A DNA stretch of 35,400 nucleotides, taken from positions 1-35,400 of IMG/VR virus record IMGVR_UViG_3300031787_000431. One strand, 5' to 3'. How positions within the stretch are numbered: the stretch's first letter is position 1; every line of letters starts with the position of its first letter. The notes under the pieces were generated by a model that did not search any database, was not told the origin of the DNA, and saw only the letters and a list, made by a program, of their open reading frames with translations. The DNA is from a virus. The position numbers were made by a program, and so were the translations under genes. Positions 13,505 through 22,223 of the stretch are shown in pieces.

Positions 13505-14262
13505 CACTCGCCCCTGTTGAAGGTGATGCGCCCTGACAGGACGAGCCACGCGAAGACGCCGCCAACAGCCAGGATGGCGAGGAAGGCAATCAGGCCGTAG
13601 GCGTTTTCGATGTTCGGGAAAGCAAAGCCGCCGCCAGTGAGGATGCTCAGCAGGATGGCCCACAGCGACTTGGACTGGACGGGCGGAACATCATCGGGCT
13701 GGGCGTTGCGCTCCGTTGCCTTCTCAGGCTCTACGTCCGGGTCTTCCAACTTCGCCGCCTTGATGGCAGCCAGAAAGTTCTTGTGAAAGCCGGCGATAAG
13801 CTGGGCCTTGTCCGTGCCGTTCACGATGCGGCGGGCGTTGACCGGATCGTCCTTCGTCTCGTTGAAATAGTCCGACAGCTTTTTCCCGGTGAACATGCCC
13901 TTGATGCAGCCGTCAAAGAGGGCCTTCAGAGCGATAGGCCACGTCATAAGCTGGCCGGGCCGGGTAGCGCCGAACTTCCGGTGATTGGCTTCCCAGGTGA
14001 CCTGCACAAGGCCCTCGCCAACCCACGGATAATATCGCTTGGTCCGCAGGTAGCTTTCGCCGCCCATCTCACGAACGGGCTGCATGGTCTTGGCGGTTTC
14101 CCAGAACGTCGTGGCGAGCATGTAGGCAAGCCAGCGGTCATCGGTGATCTTGCGCCGATCCCACTCGTCAAGGATGCGGGTGAGGCCGTCCACTTGCTGA
14201 GAGGTCAGCCGCCCGCCGAAGGGAGCATTGCGGACGTAGTTCATGAAGATGCGGCGGTTCAT
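13504..14262 (-). CDS. Endolysin, GH19/chitinase-like, with C-terminal membrane segment
   Basis: A 252-aa protein. The lysozyme-like domain holds YMLATTFWETAKTMQPVREMG, split as YMLATTFWETAKT and MQPVREMGG, with Glu 55 as the probable catalytic acid, and YYPWVGEGLVQVTWEANHRKFG, split as YYPWVGEGLVQVTW and EANHRKFG. This suits the GH19-like or Lyz-like family of rhizobial phages. After a Pro/Glu-rich linker (about 165-185) there are two hydrophobic segments (about 190-215 and 222-245), so the enzyme may be membrane-anchored until lysis. The ATG at 14262 has GGAG upstream. Confidence 0.85.
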   Translation of the reverse strand: MNRRIFMNYVRNAPFGGRLTSQQVDGLTRILDEWDRRKITDDRWLAYMLATTFWETAKTMQPVREMGGESYLRTKRYYPWVGEGLVQVTWEANHRKFGATRPGQLMTWPIALKALFDGCIKGMFTGKKLSDYFNETKDDPVNARRIVNGTDKAQLIAGFHKNFLAAIKAAKLEDPDVEPEKATERNAQPDDVPPVQSKSLWAILLSILTGGGFAFPNIENAYGLIAFLAILAVGGVFAWLVLSGRITFNRGE

Positions 14263-14366
14263 CGCTCGCGCTCCCTGATGTTCCGGTTCATGTCGAGGAC
14301 GAAGAGGCCCAACAGGGCGAGCGTGATCAGACCAACGGCGATGATCGCCTCGGCGGGAAGGTCCAT
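14259..14366 (-). CDS. Tiny TM protein before the endolysin
   Basis: A 35-aa frame, MDLPAEAIIAVGLITLALL then GLFVLDMNRNIRERER. It has one membrane helix (about 6-26) and a basic tail. The stop overlaps the endolysin ATG (ATGA), so it should be translationally coupled. It may act in lysis (a holin partner or pinholin-like peptide), but only its place supports that. Confidence 0.6.
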   Translation of the reverse strand: MDLPAEAIIAVGLITLALLGLFVLDMNRNIRERER

Positions 14367-14369
14367 GGC

Positions 14370-14398
14370 TTGCCTCTCGGGCAGCAACCGGCCATAAA
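14370..14398 (+). promoter_or_regulatory. Candidate rightward promoter for the moron-like gene
   Basis: TTGCCT (14370-14375), a 17-bp spacer, and CATAAA (14393-14398) lie 30 bases before the ATG at 14429 on the strand opposite to the late genes. Each hexamer matches the consensus at four of six positions. This is a weak but well placed candidate. Confidence 0.35.
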
Positions 14399-14428
14399 CT
14401 CCACCCGCGAATGCAACCGGAGGCGTTC

Positions 14429-14710
14429 ATGACTGATAGGGGTGATGATGAGATAGAAGCGCGCCTGGCAGCCGTTGAGGCGCTTATTCAGCAGGCGATT
14501 CTTAGGATGGCGTCGGTTGCCGATCCAGATTTTGGCGACATCATCGAAGGCACCGCAGACCAGATGGCGAGCGCCATCGGTAATCGGATGAAGCAAGGCC
14601 CAACGGTTCTAAAGCATGTGGACCGGATACTGGCACCAGTCAGGAGAGAAGCCGCCGCCCATCGCGCCCGCCTGAAGATGCGGGAGACCTATCGGGACAT
14701 TGACGGCTAG
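14429..14710 (+). CDS. Plus-strand gene inside the late block (moron-like)
   Basis: A 93-aa protein, MTDRGDDEIEARLAAVEALIQQ then AILRMASV, helical throughout, with a charged C-terminus. No family is recognised. CCGGAGG lies just before the ATG at 14429, and an in-frame ATG at 14411 is an alternative. It runs against the late transcripts and converges on the 14707 gene with a 4-base overlap centred on CTAG. A gene of its own strand with its own promoter in a late block is typical of a moron expressed in the lysogen. Confidence 0.65.
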   Translation: MTDRGDDEIEARLAAVEALIQQAILRMASVADPDFGDIIEGTADQMASAIGNRMKQGPTVLKHVDRILAPVRREAAAHRARLKMRETYRDIDG

Positions 14711-15102
14711 AATTCGTAATTCGCCCCGAAAATGTAAAAATCAGCGGTCGCCGCCGCGCCCTGTGCCGTCGTGAGGGAAAGATAGAGCGTCAAGGAAACG
14801 CCCGCTCCGCTGCCGTATAGGTCCGTGTCAGTGACTGAGATAGAGAGCGTCTTGCGGGCCGTTGTCAGGGATGAATAGACCTGCGTCGTTGAACAAACGG
14901 CCCCCGTCTTTCCTGTCCCCGTATAGATTCCGCCAACCGCCGTCGTCAGCGAAATCGAGGCGCTGTGAACCCAGATGGAGTGAAGGCGAAACTTCGCATA
15001 AGGGTGGGTGATCGTGAACGCCTGATCGGCGGTCGAGTTCATGTTAGCGCCGGTCAACTTCGCGACCTGAAGAATGCCGGGCTGCACGTTATAGTCGGCC
15101 AT
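14707..15102 (-). CDS. Small virion-associated beta protein
   Basis: A 131-aa, Thr/Ser/Gly-rich beta protein with few charges (DQAFTITHPYAKFRLHSIW; YTGTGKTGAVCST; SVTDTDLYGSGAG). Composition is that of phage fibre tips or decoration proteins. It follows the glycine-rich fibre gene with a TAATG overlap, so it could be a fibre partner or a chaperone. The family is not identified. Confidence 0.6.
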   Translation of the reverse strand: MADYNVQPGILQVAKLTGANMNSTADQAFTITHPYAKFRLHSIWVHSASISLTTAVGGIYTGTGKTGAVCSTTQVYSSLTTARKTLSISVTDTDLYGSGAGVSLTLYLSLTTAQGAAATADFYIFGANYEF

Positions 15103-16340
15103 TACGCACGATCTCCAAGCTTGATTTGAATAATCTGGATGTAGCCGGGCAGCCCGGCATCAGCGGACCCGCCCACGTCGGCACCGTCGCCACCAGCCCC
15201 GTTATCGCCGGTTGCGCCGCCATAACCACCAACGTCATAGTGGCCATGCTGTCCGTGGACGCCCGGAATGTTCTGCTGCGAGAAGGTCCAGCCGGTCGGG
15301 AATTCAGCCGTTCCGCCCTGATCGGGGGTATTGGTTGCGGCGTTGCCGGAAAGCCCGCCCTGACCGGGGGTTGCCCCGGAGGCGTTGCCACCAGGCTGAC
15401 CGCCGCCGAACTGCAATTCGAGTTCGTCCAGCCCGCCTGAGATTGCGAGGGGGAACTTTACGTAAGCCGTGCCACCAGCAGCCCCGGCAGAGGCAGCAGC
15501 GGGAATGACGATATCCATGACGGTTCCGGGCGTGACGTTGTAGATAAACCAGTCGTTGCCGCCGCCCTGTCCGCCACCACCGCCAGCGGCATAGGCTGTT
15601 GCGGAGCCACCACCGCCACCGCCACCACGCCCCCGGATGATCAGGGCGTAAACGTCGGTTGCAATCGTCAGAGTGGTTGTGGTGCCGCCGCCGTAGTCAT
15701 TGGCGACAAAGCCCGTTCCCGAGCCGATGGCCCGGTAAACACCAAGCGAGTTCATGATGTAGGTGGTATCGGTCAGGCCGCGAGCCGTGCTTTCGTTGGC
15801 GAAGGCCGAACTGTCGATGTTCTGATAAATCAGCTTCGACCAGCCGAGGACGTTGTTGCTCTCCATCAGGAGGTTGAACGAGCCGGCTGCGGGGGCAGAT
15901 GCCGCGTAGTTGCCTGTCGAGTTGGCAGCCCTGAGAATGACGGAACGAGCCGCGCCCTGCTCCAGCTTGGCAATGGTGACGTTGTTGTCAGCGATCTTCG
16001 CTGTCGTCACGCTGTCGGAAGCAAGGCCCGCAGCAGCAACCGTTCCGAAGCCGAGAGTGGTCCCCGAGACGCGAAGAACCTGGCCGTCCGTTCCGGTGAT
16101 GTCGGCAACGTCACCGGTCGAGTTCGCGGAGCGCCCAACGACGGAGAGAGCCGCGCTATCGCGAAACTCGGCATTGCCGATTGCCCCGTCTGCCAGACCG
16201 CTGCCGTCAACAAGGCTATCAATGGCAAGTTCGATGTCGGACAGGGTTTCCGCAGCCGAAGCGGCGGGCACCTGCGTGTTGGCAACAGGCTGAGCAAAGG
16301 CGTTCGTCGGCAGCGTGTAGCTGCCCCCGGAAATCGGCAT
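15102..16340 (-). CDS. Glycine-rich tail fibre / receptor-binding protein
   Basis: A 412-aa protein. The first 70 residues (PISGGSYTLPTNAFAQPVAN) look like a fibre attachment region; they are followed by repeated beta/coil blocks (VVGRSANSTGDVADITGTDG, VILRAANSTGNYAASAPAAG) with a shared 'AANSTG' motif. The last 200 residues are very rich in glycine (RGRGGGGGGG, YAAGGGGGQGG, GGYGGATGDNGAGG). Glycine-rich tips of this sort bind receptors in T-even gp38-like adhesins. Expected at the end of the tail. The start at 16340 follows the collar gene by 10 bases. Confidence 0.75.
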   Translation of the reverse strand: MPISGGSYTLPTNAFAQPVANTQVPAASAAETLSDIELAIDSLVDGSGLADGAIGNAEFRDSAALSVVGRSANSTGDVADITGTDGQVLRVSGTTLGFGTVAAAGLASDSVTTAKIADNNVTIAKLEQGAARSVILRAANSTGNYAASAPAAGSFNLLMESNNVLGWSKLIYQNIDSSAFANESTARGLTDTTYIMNSLGVYRAIGSGTGFVANDYGGGTTTTLTIATDVYALIIRGRGGGGGGGSATAYAAGGGGGQGGGNDWFIYNVTPGTVMDIVIPAAASAGAAGGTAYVKFPLAISGGLDELELQFGGGQPGGNASGATPGQGGLSGNAATNTPDQGGTAEFPTGWTFSQQNIPGVHGQHGHYDVGGYGGATGDNGAGGDGADVGGSADAGLPGYIQIIQIKLGDRA

Positions 16341-16350
16341 GGCGATGCCC

Positions 16351-17538
16351 TCAGGTCTTGATGATGATGGGGAGAACCAGCGTCGGCTGGACGTTGTTGT
16401 GAGCGTCACCCGAGCCGGACGAGCCCGAGGCGGTTGAACCGGTCAGCGAGACGGTCTGGTCGCCGGCGGGCTGGCGAAGCGATTCAAGGAGTTCGCCGGC
16501 CTCAAAAGCCCCAGACCCGACCACGAGCCGGCCTGATGTCGGAGTGCCGAAAGACCCCCCGGACGTGCCCCACCCGTCCCGAGGCACGACAACCTGGGAA
16601 GCCGTGGTGTGGGTGTGCGCGGCAAGCTGTGCGGAGGTCAGCGTGTGGGTTTCGGAGCCGCCAGCAGCACCGATGACATCGCCATTCACGCCCCCGGACT
16701 GGTTGGTGAGGCGGTTGGCGGATGTGCCGCCCATGATGTCAAGGCCAGCGAGAACGCGACCGCGCCCGTCAGGAACAGTGAAGGTCGTCGACCCGTCGCC
16801 ATTGCCCCACGGGAAAATGGTAATCGTCACGCCAGAGGCAGAACCGGACGCGGCCTGAGACAGTGTGATCGTGGTGGCTGTAATTGCGGCAATCGTGGTG
16901 CCCGAAACGATGCCCGAGCCCTCAATAACCGCTCCCTCAAGGCCAAGGCCGGTCAGGTCAGTCGAGACGGAGGAAAGCGTGGTCGTGCCGTTGGTCGTCG
17001 CCGTGCCCGTGGCTGTGATAGCCGTCAGAAGCGCCGAGTAGGTGGAACGCGAGACAGCCTGACCGCGCGCAAAGAGCCACCCGGACGGGGCCGTGATGCC
17101 GCCGAAGTGCGACATGGTTCCGGTCGGAACGAGGCCCGCACCGTAAAGCGCGCCCGAGGTCAGAGGCCCGTTAAATGTCGTTGTGCCGTTGAAGGTGGTG
17201 GTGGCAGAGAAAGCAGCCGCAATCGGAAACAGAACGTCGTCGCTATCGGCAGATGCGACAACCACACCATCTTTCACGATGCAGATGCGCCCGGAAATCA
17301 AGGCGATGCCGGTGTCGGTATCGCTGCTGAACGAAAAGCCAGGGGCAAGGGCCGAGCCCGCAACACCCTTAAGCGCGCCAGTCATGGCCCCCACGCCATC
17401 ACGGGCAAGGGACGCCGTGATCTCGCTTCCGATGTCGCTCAGGCGGCTTTCGAGCTTGGTAGCATCGGCAAGGGTCGATGGCTGGAGTGGTGCCGTACCG
17501 CTCGGGGGATTGTAGGCTGACGAGCCGTTACGGGGCAT
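16351..17538 (-). CDS. Tail collar domain fibre protein
   Basis: A 395-aa protein. The N-terminus (MPRNGSSAYNPPSGTAPLQP) is a pattern of rhizobial phage fibres. At about 150-260 lies the phage tail-collar domain: GTMSHFGGITAPSGWLFARG, SRSTYSALLTAI, interrupted by a Ser/Thr-rich insert, then FTVPDGRGRVLAGLD. The end has GAAGGSETHTLTSAQLAAHT and a Gly/Ser segment ending IIIKT. It should be part of the tail fibre system with the next gene. GGAGAAG precedes the ATG; the terminator at 17554 lies directly upstream. Confidence 0.85.
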   Translation of the reverse strand: MPRNGSSAYNPPSGTAPLQPSTLADATKLESRLSDIGSEITASLARDGVGAMTGALKGVAGSALAPGFSFSSDTDTGIALISGRICIVKDGVVVASADSDDVLFPIAAAFSATTTFNGTTTFNGPLTSGALYGAGLVPTGTMSHFGGITAPSGWLFARGQAVSRSTYSALLTAITATGTATTNGTTTLSSVSTDLTGLGLEGAVIEGSGIVSGTTIAAITATTITLSQAASGSASGVTITIFPWGNGDGSTTFTVPDGRGRVLAGLDIMGGTSANRLTNQSGGVNGDVIGAAGGSETHTLTSAQLAAHTHTTASQVVVPRDGWGTSGGSFGTPTSGRLVVGSGAFEAGELLESLRQPAGDQTVSLTGSTASGSSGSGDAHNNVQPTLVLPIIIKT

Positions 17539-17553
17539 CGGCTTCTCCAATAG

Positions 17554-17581
17554 AAAAAGCCGCCCTTGTGACGGGGCGGCT
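17554..17581 (-). terminator. Leftward intrinsic terminator before the fibre genes
   Basis: Read on the minus strand: AGCCGCCC, loop CGTCACAA, GGGCGGCT, then TTTTC. The 8-bp stem is perfect. It ends the ejection-protein transcript and leaves the fibre and lysis genes needing read-through, antitermination or a promoter of their own. Confidence 0.8.
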
Positions 17582-17600
17582 GATAGGGCATGATTGGCGG

Positions 17601-17774
17601 ATGGATCGGAAAGAGATTGACCTAGAGCCGCACCAGTGGACGGCTCGCGTTGATGATGTAGAACAGCCAAAACCACCGGAGCCGTTCTGGGGTCCGGGCT
17701 GGGGCTTTGGTCTTCAGGTCCTGATTGTTTCCATCGTGGGCGGGATTATCGCCCACTGGTGGAGGGGATACTAA
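17601..17774 (+). CDS. Possible small plus-strand membrane protein
   Basis: A 57-aa frame, MDRKEIDLEPHQWTARVDDV then EQPKPPEPFWGPGWG, with one C-terminal membrane helix (LQVLIVSIVGGIIAHWW). It runs opposite to the late genes, between the terminator and the ejection gene, and overlaps the latter by 29 bases. There is no clear Shine-Dalgarno site. The soluble N-terminus plus C-terminal anchor make it a coherent protein, but support is modest. Confidence 0.5.
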   Translation: MDRKEIDLEPHQWTARVDDVEQPKPPEPFWGPGWGFGLQVLIVSIVGGIIAHWWRGY

Positions 17775-19743
17775 GCGCGCCCGGCGCTGCCGAACCGCCG
17801 CCCAGAGCGCCACGCATCACAAGTTCTGCAATCCTGCGGCGTGCATCGGCATTGGACTGCGACTGCTGAAGAACCGTCCCGATCTGTGAGGCGGAGCCGC
17901 CACGGGACAACAGGATTTCCGCCAACTTCTCGCGAACCTGCGCGGTGTTGCCGGTCATGCCAGAACTAGCTCGCGACATCAGATTGCGAGCAGCCCCACT
18001 CCAGTTTCCAGAAAGCAGATTGCCGAAGATTTCAGGCGAAAGGCCGGTTGACGCACTGTCTGCCAGATTATCGGCTGTCTTTGACCCACCCATGGCCGCA
18101 TTGCGCGTCTCGAACATGACGTTTTCGCGCCCAAGGCGACGGTCGAGAAGCGGAGCCTGCCCCGGACGGGAGAATGCCGGAAGTTCTGCCCTTGCAGCAT
18201 CGGACGTGAAGTCGCGGGCCTTGTTGACGCCCTGCGCTGCGTTCTGGACACGCTCCGTCAGAACGTCCCCGTAACCGGAACGGAAGCCAGCCTGCTGCAC
18301 CGGGGACATGCCAGAGAACGCCGCAGTGGTGTCCTCGAAACGGCCTCGCGTTGCGGCCTGGCGACCCGTCTGGATTGCCTCGATACCCTGGCTTGCGGTG
18401 CGGTAAGCATCGCGGGCTTTTGCATACGGAGCCGAGGCGGACGCCAGCGCGTCGTCAAGAGCGTCGCGGATGGGAATAAGCGCCCGCTGCTGCTTGCTGG
18501 TCGCGCGCTCAATCAGGCTGTCGATTTCGCCCTTGGCAGCAAGAACGTCGTCAAAGTTTGACAGGACAGAACGCCCATCCGTCAGGAATGAACGAGCGCG
18601 GCTGACGGCACCCTGCACCGAAGTATCGGAAATTGCCGATGGCGTGGACACCACCCGATTGATGCCGGGGCGCAGCACGTCGTCAGCCTTTTGAATAGCC
18701 GCAGTCGGATCAACCGCGCCAGCCTGCCGGCGTGCGTCACCATACAGAAGGTTTCCCTCTGCCCGACGTGCCGCCGTCTGGATTCGCTCAAGCGATGCCG
18801 CAGTTTGAGACGAGCCGAAGGCATCATCGAGGGAGCCCGCAATGCGTCGGCCCTGTTCTGCCTGCCTGCCGTCAAGGAACTCCACCGCCTGAGTGCGACC
18901 AGCCCCAGGATTGCGGGTGACGGTCGAAAGCATCCTCTGCCCGGAATTGCCCATGGCATCGGCAACGGTAAAGACGCCCTGCCCTTCCCGAGCGGCTGCG
19001 GCCACGTCGTCAATGATCTGTTGCGGAGCCCTGCCGCTTTCGGAGATGGCGCGGGCGACCTGATCCTGTGCGAAACCCTCTGGATTGCGCCGGGCTGCAA
19101 TGTTTGACGTGATCGGGGAGGCAACTCGCGAGACGCCAGCCACGACGCCGGGAAGAACACCACCAGCTACGCCACCGATAACGCCGCCCTGAAGCGCGCC
19201 AGTCACGCGGCCCTCGCCTGATCCGGTCAACGCTCCCGTTGCAGCGCCATAAGCAGCGCCATCAGCAAGACCGGCAAGAGAGCGGGCACCAAGCCCCGCA
19301 TTGGGTGCAAGGTAGCGTCCAGCGGTCAGGCCAGCCCTCGCAGCACCGACGCCCGTTGCGACGCCAGCGCCGACTTCGGCAACCGAGCCCAAGAGCCCAT
19401 CGCGTGAACGGTCCTGCTCAAGAGCGAGGTCTTCGCGAGCCTTGGCATAGTTGTACCCCTCAACCGGGTTAAACGTGCCGCGACGGACCATCTCGAAAGG
19501 CGTCATCGCCCCTGCGATAATCTCATCGGCAGCGCCGAAGGTAAGGCCCTGCATGATCTGCCGCTGAAGCCTGCCAGAGCCCGTCCCGCTGCGCTGAAGG
19601 TCTTCCCGAGCGGCGCGGCGATACTGGTCATCCTGCGGCCCCTTCTCAGCGGCGGTAACGACAGGCGCGGCGTCCCACCAGTTCCCACCGGCGGTTGGCT
19701 TTTCGGCCTGTGCAAGCGGGGCGGATTCCCACCAGTTAGCCAT
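17746..19743 (-). CDS. Internal virion / ejection protein
   Basis: A 665-aa protein. The N-terminus holds two copies of an NWW[ED]xAP motif (NWWESAPLA, NWWDAAPVV). A Gly/Ala-rich hydrophobic region spans about 125-215 (GSVAEVGAGVATGVGAARAG; GVIGGVAGGVLPGVVAG), followed by long helices and an Ala-rich C-terminus. Such amphipathic helical proteins of podoviruses are ejected with the DNA and form a channel across the envelope. No catalytic motif is seen. It is coupled by TAATG to the glucosaminidase gene. Confidence 0.7.
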   Translation of the reverse strand: MANWWESAPLAQAEKPTAGGNWWDAAPVVTAAEKGPQDDQYRRAAREDLQRSGTGSGRLQRQIMQGLTFGAADEIIAGAMTPFEMVRRGTFNPVEGYNYAKAREDLALEQDRSRDGLLGSVAEVGAGVATGVGAARAGLTAGRYLAPNAGLGARSLAGLADGAAYGAATGALTGSGEGRVTGALQGGVIGGVAGGVLPGVVAGVSRVASPITSNIAARRNPEGFAQDQVARAISESGRAPQQIIDDVAAAAREGQGVFTVADAMGNSGQRMLSTVTRNPGAGRTQAVEFLDGRQAEQGRRIAGSLDDAFGSSQTAASLERIQTAARRAEGNLLYGDARRQAGAVDPTAAIQKADDVLRPGINRVVSTPSAISDTSVQGAVSRARSFLTDGRSVLSNFDDVLAAKGEIDSLIERATSKQQRALIPIRDALDDALASASAPYAKARDAYRTASQGIEAIQTGRQAATRGRFEDTTAAFSGMSPVQQAGFRSGYGDVLTERVQNAAQGVNKARDFTSDAARAELPAFSRPGQAPLLDRRLGRENVMFETRNAAMGGSKTADNLADSASTGLSPEIFGNLLSGNWSGAARNLMSRASSGMTGNTAQVREKLAEILLSRGGSASQIGTVLQQSQSNADARRRIAELVMRGALGGGSAAPGALSIPSTSGR

Positions 19744-22223
19744 TAGGGCTTCCTCCGCACGGAGCCGTCAGGGGCAACAAACTCATCCCCACTACGCAGG
19801 GCGGAAAACTCTTCGGGCGTATTGATGCGACGCGGTCCCGATCCGGCAGCAGCCGGGGGCGTGCCGGGCTGACCGCCACCGGGGCGGAAATAGTCCCTGC
19901 CGCGAAGCTGCTGGACGCGCGTCTGCTGAAGCTGCATCTGCCGCTCAGCAAGCGTGATCATGCGGTCGATCGTGCGCTGTCGAATTTCCGGAGGCGTGGA
20001 CGGATCGCCCAGAATTTCCTTGAACTGCGCCATTTCGCGGTCAGTCGTTGCGCCCTTCAGCGTCGCAGACATCGCCTCGATAGCTTGGCTGCTCATGATC
20101 TGGTTAAACTCGCGAGACGCCTTAGCCTTCTCGGGGTCAACAAGCAGGCCTGCGCCGGGGATACCGGACGTTCCGATCATGGTCGCTGCGCCGGCAAGGC
20201 GGCCAGAGAATGCCTGGCTGTTGAGTTCGCGGGCTCGCTGAAGCTGTCCAAGCGTGTTCTGGATAATCGGCACCTGATCTTCGGCTTCCATGATCGCCCT
20301 GCGGTCAGCCGAGGAAAGTTCTGGGCTATCGCGGAAACGACCGGTCAAGGCGTAGTTCTGATACTCAGGCGTACCGGGGCGAAGGCCAAGGCGCTGCGCC
20401 TCTGCCTCGCGGGTCCTGATCTGCGCCGGGATTGTCTCGCTCTGCTGATCGGGAAGAGCCCCGGTCAGGGCGTAACGCTGACGGGCCTGACCCGTGAGCC
20501 CCATCCTGTCAGCCTCTGCCTCGCGGGCTCGCGTCTGCGCTGCAAGTGCCTCAGGGCTGTTCGGAACAGGGGCGGCAAGCTGGCGCTGGCTGGACTGGAT
20601 GCCGAGACGCGCGGCTTCATTCGCAAGACGCGACGCTTCAAGCTTCGCCGGGTCCGAGTTCTGATATGCCATCAGAGCAGCCTGCCGAACCGTGGGGGAG
20701 ACGTTCGGATTCATGATGGCCTGCATCAGACGGGCTCGCTGATCGCCGGGAGCCGGGGCCGCAGCAGGAGCCGCAGCGGATGCCGTGGGCTGGCCTTGTG
20801 CCGTTGCCGGTGCCTGTGCCGCAGGAGACGCGGAACCGCCGCCCATGACCATCTCTCGCAATCTGGCGATAGGATTGGCTGAAGGGGCCGCTGCCTGCGG
20901 TGCCTGCTGTGTCGGAGCCTGACCACCAAGGCCAGCGCGAAGCGTGTCAGCCTCACCGGGGGCAAGGGACTGCTCATCGCGAAGCATCATCAGGCGGTCG
21001 CGCTCGTTAAGGCCCATCATGCCGGCAATCTGCTGGCGTGCGGCTGCCTGCTGTGCGCCTGCCGGGGGCTCAAGGTTTGGACGCGGCTGCGGCATCGGGG
21101 CCTGCATCGGCCTCGCCACCTGCTGCCCCATCATCATGCTATCAACTGAAGGGGCGGCAGGCTGAGTGATCTGCTGACCCGCCATCATGCTGTCCATTGA
21201 CGGAGCCGGTGACATGGCCTGCGAGGGCTGCATTCCAGCGCCCGCGCGGGTGATCTGATCGAATGAACGCGCGCGCGGGTCCATCGGGCCGGGGGCAGCG
21301 CGGCGCATCTGATCGAATGAACCGGCAAGATCGGGAGCCGCCAGAGCGCCACTGTCAGGCAGGTTGCGCCCGTCAATCATGGGAGCCGGGTCAGACCCAT
21401 CGCCACCGTCAAGGCTGTCAGGACGCGGCGCAGCGGGGGGAGCGGTCGGCAACTGAAGGCCGGACGCGATCTGCCTGATTTTCGCGGCGTAGTTCGGATC
21501 GGTGGCGTAACCGGACGCGCCAAGAGCCTGGATTTGTGCATCGAGGCCCTGCGCCTGAAGCATCGGGCGATAACGCGGGTTCCGCTGAAGGAACTGTGCG
21601 TATCCATCGGCGCTTTCACCCATCGAACCGTAAGCGCGGAAGCTGTCTCGGGTGCGGATGGGCTGGCCGTTGACAACCTCCGTCGTGGCGAAGGTGTTTC
21701 CACCGGGCGCACCGTGGCTCTTGATGCCGAAGAAATTGTTGCCCGGCGCACGACGCCCCCAGCCGCTTTCGAGGGCGGCCTGTGCGATGACAATGCGCGG
21801 ATCAACGCCCGTCTGCTGTGCCACCCGCTGGGCGTGCGGCATCATCTGGGAAATAAACTCCTGCGACCCGCCGGAGAACGACGCGGGGGCAGCGGGAGAC
21901 GCAGCGGGAGAAGGCGAAACTGAAGCGGAAGCAGGAGATGCACCAGCCGGAGCCGTCGCTTCCATCCCGGTAGAACCCGACACGGTATCGGGACGGGCCG
22001 TGCCGAGGATGCCGGCCATGGCTTCCTGATCGACGCGCTTCTGCTCGGCGTCGGCCTTGTCCATCCCCAAGACGCCCGTAACGCCAGTCAGGGCGCGGGC
22101 AAGGCCCTGCGTCCAGTGCCTAATCGGCTCCGTCGAGGTGCCCTGTCGCTGCATCATCTCATACAGCTTCCGGCGCGTGGCAAGGTTGCCCTCTTCGCCG
22201 GTATAGAAGAAGCCCTGAGCCAT
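19743..22223 (-). CDS. Virion-associated peptidoglycan hydrolase / ejection protein
   Basis: An 826-aa protein. An N-terminal helix (TRRKLYEMMQRQ) and an Ala/Pro-rich linker lead to a glucosaminidase (FlgJ-like) domain at about 120-260: RVAQQTGVDPRIVIAQAALE, SGWGRRAPGNNFFGIK and NPRYRPMLQAQGLDAQIQAL, with Glu of AALESGWG as the likely catalytic residue. The middle is low-complexity with repeats (SMDSMMAGQQ, SVDSMMMGQQ; SFDQMRRA, SFDQITRA). Further on are two imperfect repeats of the type REAEADRMGL...YALTG. The role is local digestion of peptidoglycan during DNA entry. Start at 22223 (TGATG), not the TTG one codon earlier. Confidence 0.8.
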   Translation of the reverse strand: MAQGFFYTGEEGNLATRRKLYEMMQRQGTSTEPIRHWTQGLARALTGVTGVLGMDKADAEQKRVDQEAMAGILGTARPDTVSGSTGMEATAPAGASPASASVSPSPAASPAAPASFSGGSQEFISQMMPHAQRVAQQTGVDPRIVIAQAALESGWGRRAPGNNFFGIKSHGAPGGNTFATTEVVNGQPIRTRDSFRAYGSMGESADGYAQFLQRNPRYRPMLQAQGLDAQIQALGASGYATDPNYAAKIRQIASGLQLPTAPPAAPRPDSLDGGDGSDPAPMIDGRNLPDSGALAAPDLAGSFDQMRRAAPGPMDPRARSFDQITRAGAGMQPSQAMSPAPSMDSMMAGQQITQPAAPSVDSMMMGQQVARPMQAPMPQPRPNLEPPAGAQQAAARQQIAGMMGLNERDRLMMLRDEQSLAPGEADTLRAGLGGQAPTQQAPQAAAPSANPIARLREMVMGGGSASPAAQAPATAQGQPTASAAAPAAAPAPGDQRARLMQAIMNPNVSPTVRQAALMAYQNSDPAKLEASRLANEAARLGIQSSQRQLAAPVPNSPEALAAQTRAREAEADRMGLTGQARQRYALTGALPDQQSETIPAQIRTREAEAQRLGLRPGTPEYQNYALTGRFRDSPELSSADRRAIMEAEDQVPIIQNTLGQLQRARELNSQAFSGRLAGAATMIGTSGIPGAGLLVDPEKAKASREFNQIMSSQAIEAMSATLKGATTDREMAQFKEILGDPSTPPEIRQRTIDRMITLAERQMQLQQTRVQQLRGRDYFRPGGGQPGTPPAAAGSGPRRINTPEEFSALRSGDEFVAPDGSVRRKP

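Noticed and set aside
16609-17520. Plus-strand frame opposite the collar fibre gene
   Set aside because: Arg/Gly-rich shadow of a gene with a clear tail-collar domain.
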